Shown here piece after piece: positions 1 to 8,014 of a stretch of 64,000 nt of DNA. The notes below the pieces were generated by a model. That model was given only the letters and a program-made list of their open reading frames with translations. It was not told the origin of the DNA and did not search any database. The first letter of the stretch is position 1, and each line of letters starts with the position of its first letter. The DNA comes from Pseudomonas sp. LBUM920 (GTDB taxonomy: Bacteria; Pseudomonadota; Gammaproteobacteria; Pseudomonadales; Pseudomonadaceae): NCBI RefSeq assembly GCF_003852315.1, contig NZ_CP027762.1:849501-913500 (forward strand), in the 5' to 3' direction. The position numbers and the translations under genes are program-made.

Positions 1-235
1 CAGCCGCTTTCTGTCGAGCGAAAGCGCCACCCACTTCCGGGTAGCCGCCAAGACCAAGCCATGACCATTTGCCGTCCGGCTTCTTGTAGCGTAATTCCCA
101 GGACTTTTGGCCGTTTGGCTTGACCCTGAAATACAGCCCTGGGCTGTCTAGTTCGCGGTATGCTCCCGCCTCAGGCTCCAGGCTGGAAAGTGTCGTGTCA
201 GCGAGAGGGCGTCGCTTGATATCTGTGCGCTTCAT
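1..235 (-). CDS. Tyrosine-recombinase integrase, 5' part only
   Basis: The first 78 codons of a leftward gene whose remainder lies outside the window. It starts at ATG 235 (MKRTDIKRRPL), with GAAGG about 9 nt upstream and AAGG directly before the start. The visible part matches the N-terminal arm-binding domain (DUF4102) of P4/CP4-57-type integrases: LYFRVKPNG, KSWELRY and WLGLGGYPEV are hallmark stretches. The catalytic domain is not visible. The gene begins about 165 bp from the 3' end of tRNA-Met and is read away from it, the usual layout of an island integrase beside its tRNA target. Inference: an integrated element extends left of the window. Confidence 0.85.
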   Translation of the reverse strand, partial: MKRTDIKRRPLADTTLSSLEPEAGAYRELDSPGLYFRVKPNGQKSWELRYKKPDGKWSWLGLGGYPEVGGAFARQKAA

Positions 236-332
236 CCTTGTATGCCTTCAGTTCAATTACTTATTAAGCATACACGTGGGCATACACGGAGGGGAAGGAT
301 AGGGATAGATAGAGATGGACAGCCAGAAACAA

Positions 333-358
333 GAAAGCCCGCACTAGGCGGGCTTCTT
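333..358 (-). terminator. Rho-independent terminator after tRNA-Met
   Basis: GCCCGC at 337-342 pairs with GCGGGC at 348-353 across a short loop. On the minus strand the stem is followed by TTTCTT. It lies 45 bp past the tRNA-Met 3' end and could also work weakly on the plus strand. Confidence 0.7.
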
Positions 359-401
359 GAGGTGATTCATAGACTGCTGTAGACATCTATGGATCGGTAC
401 T

Positions 402-478
402 TGGTGGCTACACAGGGACTTGAACCCCGGACCCCAGCATTATGAATGCTATGCTCTAACCAACTGAGCTATGTAGCC
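402..478 (-). tRNA. tRNA-Met (CAT anticodon)
   Basis: A 77-nt cloverleaf on the minus strand beginning GGCTACA, with anticodon loop TTCATAA, T-arm GGTTCAAGTCC and an encoded 3' CCA. The first acceptor pair is a normal G-C pair, unlike initiator tRNA, so this is elongator Met (or an Ile2 tRNA with a modified C34). It is the likely attachment gene for the neighbouring integrase. Confidence 0.93.
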
Positions 479-489
479 AAGTGGCGCGC

Positions 490-518
490 ATTATTCGCGT
501 AGAACGGGAATGCGTCAA
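490..518 (-). promoter_or_regulatory. Sigma-70 promoter for tRNA-Met
   Basis: On the minus strand TTGACG (518-513), a 17-nt spacer and AATAAT (495-490) sit 12 bp before the tRNA 5' end. This is 5/6 in each box at ideal spacing. Confidence 0.65.
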
Positions 519-920
519 GCACTTTTATCGAAATTTTTTCTACGCTTTCAATTGTTTAACCGGAATCGCCAGCTCTGGCGACGAGTGGCTTGTCATTCGT
601 CCGCCTGTCGGGCCGCGTGGGGGCGCGGGCTTTCAATTGAGCGACCCTTCACGGTCGTGGTGATTTTCTGCAGATGCCATCCGGCGTCGATCGTGGCGTT
701 GCAAGAGCGTGCCGCAGTCGAGAACGGTAGCGCAAGCGCTGAGCATCAGGTGGGAAAGGTAGGGCTGGACGTCTTCGCCGCTGAGGTTGTTATCGGCGCT
801 GAGGCAGTCGGTAGGGGATGGGGTGTTCGGGCGGTTGGCGATCGCGTCGCGGTGAACGAAAGAAGCAAAATTCGGTTGGGCAGATATCCCTGCCGCCCAA
901 CAATTACCCTCTAGAGGGCC
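519..920. other. About 400 bp without a supported gene
   Basis: No open frame here has a start codon, a ribosome site and recognisable protein features. The minus-strand frame that continues in phase after the hrpL stop stays open for 95 codons (to a TGA at 633-635), but it has no start near its beginning. A plus-strand frame at 510-914 has an unconvincing composition. Confidence 0.5.
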
Positions 921-1472
921 TTACGGTTGCGACGGGTTATGCGTGACGCGCTTGAGGTGTTCACGCGCGCGTGACAAGCGTGAGCGAACGGTGCCGATGG
1001 GTATGTCCAATACGTCGGCGGTGTCCTGGTAGCTGCCGTCGGTCTCCAGTGAGGCGTACAACGTCTTGCGCATTTCTGTGGGCAGGTGGTCGATGGCGGT
1101 CAGGGTTTTCTCCAGTCGGCGGTTGATCTCGAACTGCCAATCCAGGTTCTTGGTTTCCTCCTGCCCATGCCACAGCGACTCATCGAATTCGCAGTGCACA
1201 GGCTTGGCGTACAGGCGGCGGAAGTGGTTGCGTACCAGGTTCTGAGCAATCCCGCACATCCAGGTACTGAGGCTCGCCTGACCACTGAAGCGCTCCCTGT
1301 TGCGCCAGGCTTCCAGGTAAGTCAGTTGCAGTATGTCGTCTGCATCTTCGGGGTTGAGTACGCGTTTATGAATAAAACGCCGGAGTTTTTTCTGTTGGTC
1401 GTCCGTCAGTTGGAGCATGAATTGAGGCGAGCTGCCAACCAGGTGCGCTAAAGCTTCAATTGGGATATTCAC
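921..1472 (-). CDS. hrpL: ECF sigma factor HrpL (RspL)
   Basis: 183 aa, the usual HrpL length, starting at GTG 1472 with GAGGA seven bases upstream. Sigma region 2 is visible at about 25-90 (DADDILQLTYLEAW, then LSTWMCGIAQNLVRNHF) and region 4 at about 128-178 (LPTEMRKTL, then IPIGTVRSRLSRARE). Family knowledge: HrpL directs RNA polymerase to hrp boxes in front of type III secretion operons. It is transcribed away from hrpJ. A sigma-54 promoter lies just upstream and three hrp boxes occur in the cluster, which supports the HrpR/S-sigma54-HrpL cascade. Confidence 0.93.
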   Translation of the reverse strand: MNIPIEALAHLVGSSPQFMLQLTDDQQKKLRRFIHKRVLNPEDADDILQLTYLEAWRNRERFSGQASLSTWMCGIAQNLVRNHFRRLYAKPVHCEFDESLWHGQEETKNLDWQFEINRRLEKTLTAIDHLPTEMRKTLYASLETDGSYQDTADVLDIPIGTVRSRLSRAREHLKRVTHNPSQP

Positions 1473-1525
1473 GTTTTTTTCCTCAGGGTAGACGCTATCG
1501 AAATAAGTTCGATGGAAACCCCTTT

Positions 1526-1542
1526 AGCACTGGGTGTGCCAA
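1526..1542 (-). promoter_or_regulatory. Sigma-54 (-24/-12) promoter of hrpL
   Basis: On the minus strand: TTGGCAC, five bases, GTGCT. The GG and GC dinucleotides are in correct register for sigma-54. It lies about 55 bp before the hrpL start. The cluster encodes a matching sigma-54 activator at 17673-18587. Confidence 0.75.
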
Positions 1543-1675
1543 ATGGAAAAAGATCGCAACTAGCTGATTATTAAAGGTAAATATCTTGAAATGGAGAGAT
1601 ATTGCGCAGTAGTTTGCAAAAAGCGCCGAGGGTTTGTGCCGGTCTTGTCAAACCTCTCGATAGCCGCGTTCTGAT

Positions 1676-1704
1676 GGAACCGTATCGGTAGGCATTGCCA
1701 CATA
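1676..1704 (+). promoter_or_regulatory. hrp box (HrpL promoter) for hrpJ operon
   Basis: GGAACC at 1676-1681, a 16-base spacer, and CCACATA at 1698-1704: an exact match to the HrpL consensus GGAACC-N15/16-CCACNNA. It is 24 bp upstream of the hrpJ start. Confidence 0.88.
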
Positions 1705-1728
1705 GGGACACACTCTTCCCGTCTTGGC

Positions 1729-2790
1729 ATGCTTATGAAAGTCGAATCCCCTAAAGATGCGCCCTCTGCCCAGCGCCTGGATCAATCCGCCTTTGCGCCT
1801 GTTTCCACGCCCGCACCCGCGAAGGTTGATGAGCTTGCTTCGCTCTTCGACCAGGAAGTGATTGCCAACAACCGCGCTCAGCGCGCGATGTCGATTCGCG
1901 TGCCCCCCACCGAGCAGCTTGCGCAACTTTATGAACAGCTGGGCCATCCTGCTCAGGAGTCCCTGGCGACTATTTCGCGGCGGTTCAGGCACCAATTGCA
2001 GCAGCATCCCAGTGTCGACAAGCTGGTAGAGCTCGCCGAGGGCGACCCCGCACGCGCCTACGTGGTGCTCAAACATCTGGAAGCCCAGGCCGACAATGAT
2101 GTGCGCCCGACCGAAGCTGCCTTGGCGCGCGATGCTATTGGCATGCTGGCGGTGGGCTTTAAAGGGGAGATCCAGGCTGGCCTCAAATTCGCCACGGCGT
2201 TGATGGAGGCCGGTGGTGATCCGCAGGAGCGCCAAGCGCTGCGCGCGCTTTATTACGCCAGCGTGGCCACGCGCCAATCCCTGGCGACGATGATGCAGGC
2301 GCTGTTGGGCGTATACGGCGGCGATACATTTTCCGTCAGGCTCATCAGCATGCGTAAAGCCTTGGCTGACGACATCGCGGTCCTGGTTTCGTCAATGACC
2401 ACGCCGCGTTTGCGCACCTTGTTGCTGGCCCTGCAAAGCTGTGGGCAACTGAGCACCGTGTTGGCCGGTTGCCACGCGTTGATCCAGCGCCTGGGCATCG
2501 GCTACGACGCCGTCAGTCTTTTGCAGCGCCTGCTGGGGTATGCCGGCAGCGGCATCGATGCGGGCGAAATCCTGCGACTTGGGCATGATCTGGGCAGTGG
2601 CCCGAGCCCCCGGCAAGTGATTGTTCTCAACGCGCTTTACCCTCTGGTCCGGCAATTGCCTTTGGCCTTGTGGCCTGACAGTCGAACCCGCCAGGGCGCG
2701 CTGGACAGCTTTTTGGCCGTGATGGGGGAACTGGAGCGGATCGAGCGCGGCCCGATCAAGTTTGCCGGTGACCTGGGGGCGTCGGCGTGA
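1729..2790 (+). CDS. hrpJ: HrpJ/YopN-family type III secretion gatekeeper (RspJ)
   Basis: 353 aa, first gene after the hrp box. It starts at ATG 1729; ATG 1735 is an equally possible start and neither has a strong ribosome site. The protein is soluble and rich in helices. Length, composition and position directly before hrcV match HrpJ/SctW, which controls the switch from translocator to effector secretion. The stop overlaps the hrcV GTG start (GTGA). Assignment rests on synteny plus overall character; no catalytic motif is expected in this family. Confidence 0.85.
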   Translation: MLMKVESPKDAPSAQRLDQSAFAPVSTPAPAKVDELASLFDQEVIANNRAQRAMSIRVPPTEQLAQLYEQLGHPAQESLATISRRFRHQLQQHPSVDKLVELAEGDPARAYVVLKHLEAQADNDVRPTEAALARDAIGMLAVGFKGEIQAGLKFATALMEAGGDPQERQALRALYYASVATRQSLATMMQALLGVYGGDTFSVRLISMRKALADDIAVLVSSMTTPRLRTLLLALQSCGQLSTVLAGCHALIQRLGIGYDAVSLLQRLLGYAGSGIDAGEILRLGHDLGSGPSPRQVIVLNALYPLVRQLPLALWPDSRTRQGALDSFLAVMGELERIERGPIKFAGDLGASA

Positions 2791-4880
2791 CTGCACTGTC
2801 AGCCATCAACGCTGTACTGCTCAAAATGGCCCAACGTGCCGAAGTCCTGGGCGCAGTGGTGATCCTGGGCATCGTGTTTATTTTTATCGTGCCGTTGCCC
2901 ACCTGGCTGGTGGACATTCTGATCGCGCTGAACATTTGCATATCCTGTCTGTTGATCGTGCTCGCGCTGTATTTGCCAGGCCCCTTGGCGTTCTCGTCGT
3001 TCCCATCGATTTTGCTGCTGACCACCATGTTCCGTCTGGCGCTGTCGATCGCCACGACGCGCTTGATTCTGCTGGAACAGGACGCCGGCGACATCGTCGA
3101 GGCCTTCGGCAATTTCGTCGTGGGCGGCAATCTGGCGGTGGGGATGGTGATCTTTCTGATCCTGACCCTGGTCAACTTTCTGGTCATCACCAAGGGTTCG
3201 GAACGGGTCGCCGAGGTGGCGGCGCGGTTCAGCCTGGACGCGATGCCGGGTAAACAGATGTCCATCGACAGTGACCTGCGTGCCGGGCTGATCGACGGCA
3301 CGCAAGCGCGGGACAAACGTGAGCAGTTGTCCCGCGAGAGCCAGCTGTTCGGTGCCATGGACGGTGCGATGAAATTCGTCAAGGGCGATGCCGTCGCCGG
3401 TTTGATCATCGTTGTGGTCAACCTGTTGGGTGGCTTCACCACGGGCATGTTTCAACACGACTTGAGCGCTGCCGAGTCGATACGGCTGTATTCGGTGCTG
3501 ACCATCGGCGATGGCCTGATCGCACAGATTCCGGCGCTGCTGATCTCCCTGACCGCCGGCATGATCATCACCCGCGTGGCTCCGGACGGGCGCAAGGGTA
3601 TCAGTAACATGGGCGCCGAAATTGCCCGGCAAATGACCAGCGAACCCAAGAGTTGGATGATTGCGTCGGTGGGGATGCTCGCGTTTGCTGCGGTGCCCGG
3701 CATGCCTACCCTGGTGTTTATCCTGATTTCGATGGTCACCGGCGGCCTGGGTTATTACTTGATGCGCCAGCGTCAACGACTAGAACAGCCGGCCGCCGAA
3801 GCCGCTGACGCCGTGCGCCCGGAGCAGAACGGTGATGAAGACTTGCGCGGGTTTGATCCGTCGCGACCGTACTTGCTGCAGTTTTCCCCGGTTCTGCGCG
3901 GAACCCCTGAGGTCACCGAGCTTATCCATGGGATACGCCAGGCCCGAAACACGCTGGTGGCCAATATCGGTTTGACCTTGCCGCCGTTTGAAGTCGAACT
4001 TGATGACGCCCTGGCCGCCGATGAAATGCGCTTTTGTGTGCACGAAGTGCCGATGGTCAAGGCCTCGGTCGTCAACCATTTGGCCGTGGAACGCAAGGCG
4101 CTGGCGGTTGAACCCGAGCACGCAATACCGGGCAAGGCCGACCGCGATGAACAGGATTGGCTGTGGTTGGCGCCTGATGATCCGCTGCTCGATGACCCGC
4201 AGCTGGAGCGCTTTACCGCGACGAGCCTGATCATTGAGCGCATGAGGCAGGCGATGATGCTCAGCGGGCCGCAGTTCCTGGGGATCCAGGAGAGTAAATC
4301 GATCCTCAGTTGGCTTGAGCACAATCAGCCGGAACTGGTGCAGGAACTGCAACGCATCATGCCGCTCTCGCGGTTTTCGGCGGTCCTGCAACGCCTGGCC
4401 AGCGAAGGGGTGCCACTGCGTGCCGTGCGGCTGATTGTCGAGTCGTTGATCGAGTACGGCCAGCATGAGCGCGAGCCCGAAGCGCTGGCTGACTACGCGC
4501 GCATTGCCCTCAAGGCGCAGATTTTCCACCAGTACAGCGAGGAAGACGGCCTGCACGCCTGGCTGCTGTCGCCCCATACCGAAAACATCCTGCGCGAGGC
4601 GTTGCGTCAGACGCAGACCGGGGTTTTCTTTGCGCTTGATAACGAAAGCAGCGCCGCGTTGATCAACCTCCTCAACCAGGCCTTCACCTTACGCGCCAAA
4701 AGCAAAAGTGTGATGTTGGTGGCACAAGACCTGCGCAGTCCCTTGCGCACTCTGCTTCTGGAAGAGTTCAACCATGTGCCGGTGCTGTCCTTCGCCGAGT
4801 TGGGAAGCACCTCCAAGGTGAAAGTGCTGGGGCGTTTTGACCTGACCCAGGATGAGCTGGCGCGCGGTGCGCTGGCATGA
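2787..4880 (+). CDS. hrcV: Type III export gate protein HrcV (SctV)
   Basis: 697 aa, normal for the FHIPEP/SctV family. Start GTG 2787 overlaps the hrpJ stop. The first ~330 residues hold several hydrophobic segments and the conserved cytoplasmic-loop stretch near 145-185 (RFSLDAMPGKQMSIDSD, then RAGLIDG). The C-terminal half is the soluble cytoplasmic domain that forms the nonameric ring and receives chaperone-substrate complexes. No interruption is seen. Confidence 0.96.
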   Translation: MTALSAINAVLLKMAQRAEVLGAVVILGIVFIFIVPLPTWLVDILIALNICISCLLIVLALYLPGPLAFSSFPSILLLTTMFRLALSIATTRLILLEQDAGDIVEAFGNFVVGGNLAVGMVIFLILTLVNFLVITKGSERVAEVAARFSLDAMPGKQMSIDSDLRAGLIDGTQARDKREQLSRESQLFGAMDGAMKFVKGDAVAGLIIVVVNLLGGFTTGMFQHDLSAAESIRLYSVLTIGDGLIAQIPALLISLTAGMIITRVAPDGRKGISNMGAEIARQMTSEPKSWMIASVGMLAFAAVPGMPTLVFILISMVTGGLGYYLMRQRQRLEQPAAEAADAVRPEQNGDEDLRGFDPSRPYLLQFSPVLRGTPEVTELIHGIRQARNTLVANIGLTLPPFEVELDDALAADEMRFCVHEVPMVKASVVNHLAVERKALAVEPEHAIPGKADRDEQDWLWLAPDDPLLDDPQLERFTATSLIIERMRQAMMLSGPQFLGIQESKSILSWLEHNQPELVQELQRIMPLSRFSAVLQRLASEGVPLRAVRLIVESLIEYGQHEREPEALADYARIALKAQIFHQYSEEDGLHAWLLSPHTENILREALRQTQTGVFFALDNESSAALINLLNQAFTLRAKSKSVMLVAQDLRSPLRTLLLEEFNHVPVLSFAELGSTSKVKVLGRFDLTQDELARGALA

Positions 4881-4917
4881 ATCTCCAGTCGGGCTCAACG
4901 CGCCGGAGCGCTCGATA

Positions 4918-5805
4918 ATGTTTGAGTTACGGGTGCTCAATGGTCTGCGCCAGGGCGCCGCGTTGCCGCTTTTTGGCGAGCAATGGAGCATCGGCGCTCA
5001 CCCTGACGCCGATCTGATGCTGAATGATCCTGGCATCGCCGAGCAGCACGCGCGGTTGCGGCTGATCAACGCAAATTGGTCAGTGCAGGCCGAAGCCGGG
5101 CTGCTGCAAGGTGATGAAGGGCAGGTGCTGGCCCAGATTGCGAGCCTGGTGCTGAACGTACCGTTTTCAGTCGGGGCTGTGCGGCTGTGTGTCACCTGGG
5201 CCGATCAGCCATGGCCCGAGGCACCCGCCCCAGCGCCGCCGGCCCCTGAAGCGCCGCGGGCGCTGCAACTTTCGTCCATCTCGCACGCGCAGCAAAAACG
5301 CCTGATCAGCGTGGCGCTGGTGGTTGCGGTCATCGTCGTGGTGGTGGGCATCGCGTCCACGGGTGAGCGTGAGGCCCAGGCCTCATTGATGCCGCCTGTG
5401 GTGGTCAAACACGAGTTGGCGACGCCGTTTGAAGTGCGCCAGCAGTTGCTGAAGATGCTCAATGAGCGCGAATTGAGCCAACGGGTCAGCCTGCAAGTGA
5501 TCAATGGCCAGGTCGCGCTCAACGGCGACGTGTCGCAGGACGATGTGGAGCTGGTGTCGCGCATGCTCAGCCGGTTTGTCGAGCTGTTCGACAGCGCGGT
5601 GCCGGTGATCAGCCGTGTGCGTGTCAGCGACGGCGCGCTGCCGTTCAAGATCGTGCAGATCGTCGGCGGCCCCAATGGCCACGTCGTTCTGGAAGAGGGC
5701 AGCCGGGTGTTTGTCGGTGATGAAGTGGACGGCCTGCGCCTGGTGCTGATCGACAACAGCAAAGTGGTGTTCGATGGCGCGCGGCGTTATGAGGTGCGCT
5801 GGTGA
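4918..5805 (+). CDS. hrpQ: Inner-membrane ring protein HrpQ (SctD)
   Basis: 295 aa from ATG 4918; the open frame upstream overlaps hrcV and is not used. Residues 1-95 resemble a forkhead-associated-like fold, followed by a Pro/Ala-rich linker (about 100-115), one membrane segment (about 127-146, LISVALVVAVIVVVVGIA) and a periplasmic ring-building region. This is the SctD/YscD layout. The stop overlaps the GTG start of hrcN. Confidence 0.88.
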   Translation: MFELRVLNGLRQGAALPLFGEQWSIGAHPDADLMLNDPGIAEQHARLRLINANWSVQAEAGLLQGDEGQVLAQIASLVLNVPFSVGAVRLCVTWADQPWPEAPAPAPPAPEAPRALQLSSISHAQQKRLISVALVVAVIVVVVGIASTGEREAQASLMPPVVVKHELATPFEVRQQLLKMLNERELSQRVSLQVINGQVALNGDVSQDDVELVSRMLSRFVELFDSAVPVISRVRVSDGALPFKIVQIVGGPNGHVVLEEGSRVFVGDEVDGLRLVLIDNSKVVFDGARRYEVRW

Positions 5806-7160
5806 ACGAAGAACTGAATGCACGTCTCGATGCCTGGCAGCAGCGCCAGGCCCGGGCACTGGCCAACCTGATGCCGGTGACCCTGCGCGGTCGGGTTCAG
5901 CGCGTCAACGGCATGTTGTTGCAATGCCGGTTGCCAAGCGCGCGTATTGGCGACTTGTGCCAGGTCGAGAAATCTGCCGATGACTACATGCTGGCGGAAA
6001 TCATCGGCTTCGATCAGCAGGATGCCGTGCTCAGTGCCTTGGGCAACCTTGAAGGCGTGCGCGTGGGCGCCAGTGTGCAGCGTCTGGGTGTTTCGCATCG
6101 AGTGCGCGTCAGTGATGCGTTGCTGGGCCAGGTGCTCGATGGGTTCGGGCGGCCGATTACTGGCGTTGGCCCCAATGCCTTCGCTGACACCGACAGCCCG
6201 GATGCGAGCATGGTGTTGTGTGAGGCGCCGTTGCCGACCGAACGGCCGAGGATCCACCGGGCCCTGGCGACTGGGGTGCGCTCGATCGATGGTCTGTTGA
6301 CGCTTGGCGAAGGTCAGCGCGTGGGCCTGTTTGCCGGTGCCGGCTGTGGCAAGACCACCTTGCTCGCGGAGATTGCCCGTAACGTCGAGTGCGATGTGAT
6401 TGTGTTCGGCCTGATCGGTGAGCGCGGCCGGGAACTGCGCGAATTTCTCGACCATGAACTGGATGATCAGTTGCGCGCCAAGGCCGTGCTGGTGTGTGCG
6501 ACATCCGACCGCTCAAGCATGGAACGCGCCCGCGCGGCGTTCACCGCAACGGCGCTGGCTGAGGGCTATCGACGCAAAGGCAAGCGGGTGTTGCTGCTGA
6601 TCGACTCCTTGACGCGTTTTGCCCGCGCGCAGCGAGAAATCGGCCTGGCAGCCGGTGAGCCCTTGGGGCGCGGGGGCTTGCCGCCTTCGGTGTACAGCTT
6701 GCTGCCGCGCTTAGTGGAGCGCGCCGGGTTGACCCGCGACGGCGTTATCACCGCAATCTACACGGTGCTGATCGAACAGGACTCCATGAGTGACCCCGTG
6801 GCCGACGAGGTTCGCTCGCTGCTGGACGGCCATATTGTGCTGTCGCGCAAGTTGGCCGAGCGCGGTCACTACCCGGCGGTCGATGTGCTGGCCAGCCTTT
6901 CGCGAATTCTGAGCAATGTCGCCACCCCTGAGCACATCCAGGCGGGGACCGGGCTGCGCCGTTTGTTGTCGGCGTATCAGCAGATCGAGCTGATGCTCAA
7001 GCTGGGTGAATACCAGGCCGGCAATGATGCCCTGACTGACTTGGCGGTGGACAGCCGTTCGGCGGTGGATGGCTTTTTGCGCCAGGACTTGCGTGAGCCT
7101 TCACCGATGGCGGCGACCCTGGATCAGCTGACGGAGCTGACCGCCTATGTTCCTTTCTGA
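5802..7160 (+). CDS. hrcN: Type III secretion ATPase HrcN (SctN)
   Basis: 452 aa from GTG 5802. It is an F1-beta/FliI-type hexameric ATPase that detaches chaperones and unfolds substrates at the base of the apparatus. Walker A is GAGCGKTT at 179-186. Also visible are the GERGRE motif (about 205-210), Walker B LLLIDSLTRFARAQ, and GGLPPSVYS. Length and motifs are intact. It overlaps hrpO by 14 bp. Confidence 0.96.
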   Translation: MNEELNARLDAWQQRQARALANLMPVTLRGRVQRVNGMLLQCRLPSARIGDLCQVEKSADDYMLAEIIGFDQQDAVLSALGNLEGVRVGASVQRLGVSHRVRVSDALLGQVLDGFGRPITGVGPNAFADTDSPDASMVLCEAPLPTERPRIHRALATGVRSIDGLLTLGEGQRVGLFAGAGCGKTTLLAEIARNVECDVIVFGLIGERGRELREFLDHELDDQLRAKAVLVCATSDRSSMERARAAFTATALAEGYRRKGKRVLLLIDSLTRFARAQREIGLAAGEPLGRGGLPPSVYSLLPRLVERAGLTRDGVITAIYTVLIEQDSMSDPVADEVRSLLDGHIVLSRKLAERGHYPAVDVLASLSRILSNVATPEHIQAGTGLRRLLSAYQQIELMLKLGEYQAGNDALTDLAVDSRSAVDGFLRQDLREPSPMAATLDQLTELTAYVPF

Positions 7161-7584
7161 GTTGGAAACCCTGAGGCGTCTGCGCAAACACCGCGCGGAC
7201 CGGGCTGAGCGCGCATTGGGTGAGGCTAAAAGGCATCAGCGTGCACTGCAGTTGCACGTTGAGCAGGCGCAGCAGCGCCTTGAGGACACTCGCCTGCAGG
7301 AAGCCGAGGAAGCGGCGCAGCTATTGAGCAAGCATCAAGGGCAAGTGCTCTCGTTTCAGGAACTCAAGTCGTGGAATACCCAAGAGCGCTCATTGTCGGC
7401 CAGCACGCAGCGTGAAGAGGCGCAGTTACAGGCGTTACAGGGGCAGCAGGAACAGCAAGTGGTGCATATCGACAGCATGCAAAAGCAGGCCAGCCAGTAT
7501 TTGCGCGAGGTCGAAAAACTCTCGGAATTATCCCAGTTACTGGTGCAGGAGCGTCATGAAACGATTGCCTGTGAGCAGGTCTGA
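7147..7584 (+). CDS. hrpO: Stalk protein HrpO (SctO/FliJ-like)
   Basis: 145 aa, almost entirely heptad-like helix rich in Glu, Gln, Leu and Arg, consistent with the coiled-coil hairpin of SctO/FliJ that inserts into the ATPase hexamer. It lies between hrcN and hrpP, the standard slot, and overlaps hrpP by 29 bp. Confidence 0.85.
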   Translation: MFLSELETLRRLRKHRADRAERALGEAKRHQRALQLHVEQAQQRLEDTRLQEAEEAAQLLSKHQGQVLSFQELKSWNTQERSLSASTQREEAQLQALQGQQEQQVVHIDSMQKQASQYLREVEKLSELSQLLVQERHETIACEQV

Positions 7585-8014
7585 GCGGCCGCGCGTGCGC
7601 GAGCCCAGGGACGACCGTGAGAGAGGCGTTGAGGCCGTGGTGCCGTGGGTTCATGTGCACGTCTTCGCGCAACTGTTTGCCAAGGACGATGGCTCGGGCG
7701 GTTACGTTTCCAGCCTGCCAGCGCAAAGTCTGGCGACGGATAAATTGATGATTGAGGCGTTGGCGGGGCAGTTGGCGCTTCGCGTTCAAGGCGGCACGCA
7801 ATGGCCGTTGCTGGCGGTGCTTTACCTGCCACGGCTGGGGCGAATCAACGCCAATGTGCAGCGGCAGTCCGGCGCGTGGAACGTCGAGTTGGACGCCGAA
7901 GAACCGCGCACGGCGCATTGGCTCGCCACGGTGCAAAAACGTTATCAGGACAGGCTGACCGAGGCGTTGGGCCAGCCGGTCGATATCCACATCAACAGCA
8001 CGGGGCCCGCATGA
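7556..8014 (+). CDS. hrpP: HrpP (SctP) needle-length/substrate-switch protein
   Basis: 152 aa from ATG 7556, which lies inside the end of hrpO. The N-terminus is Arg-rich and poorly ordered; the C-terminal half (from about 55) resembles the conserved SctP/FliK switch domain. Position between hrpO and hrcQ is canonical. The stop overlaps the hrcQ start (ATGA). Function is inferred from synteny. Confidence 0.78.
   Translation: MKRLPVSRSERPRVREPRDDRERGVEAVVPWVHVHVFAQLFAKDDGSGGYVSSLPAQSLATDKLMIEALAGQLALRVQGGTQWPLLAVLYLPRLGRINANVQRQSGAWNVELDAEEPRTAHWLATVQKRYQDRLTEALGQPVDIHINSTGPA

Noticed and set aside
510..914. 134-codon plus-strand frame in the gap between tRNA-Met and hrpL
   Set aside because: No ribosome site, no recognisable family, composition resembling a reverse-strand shadow.
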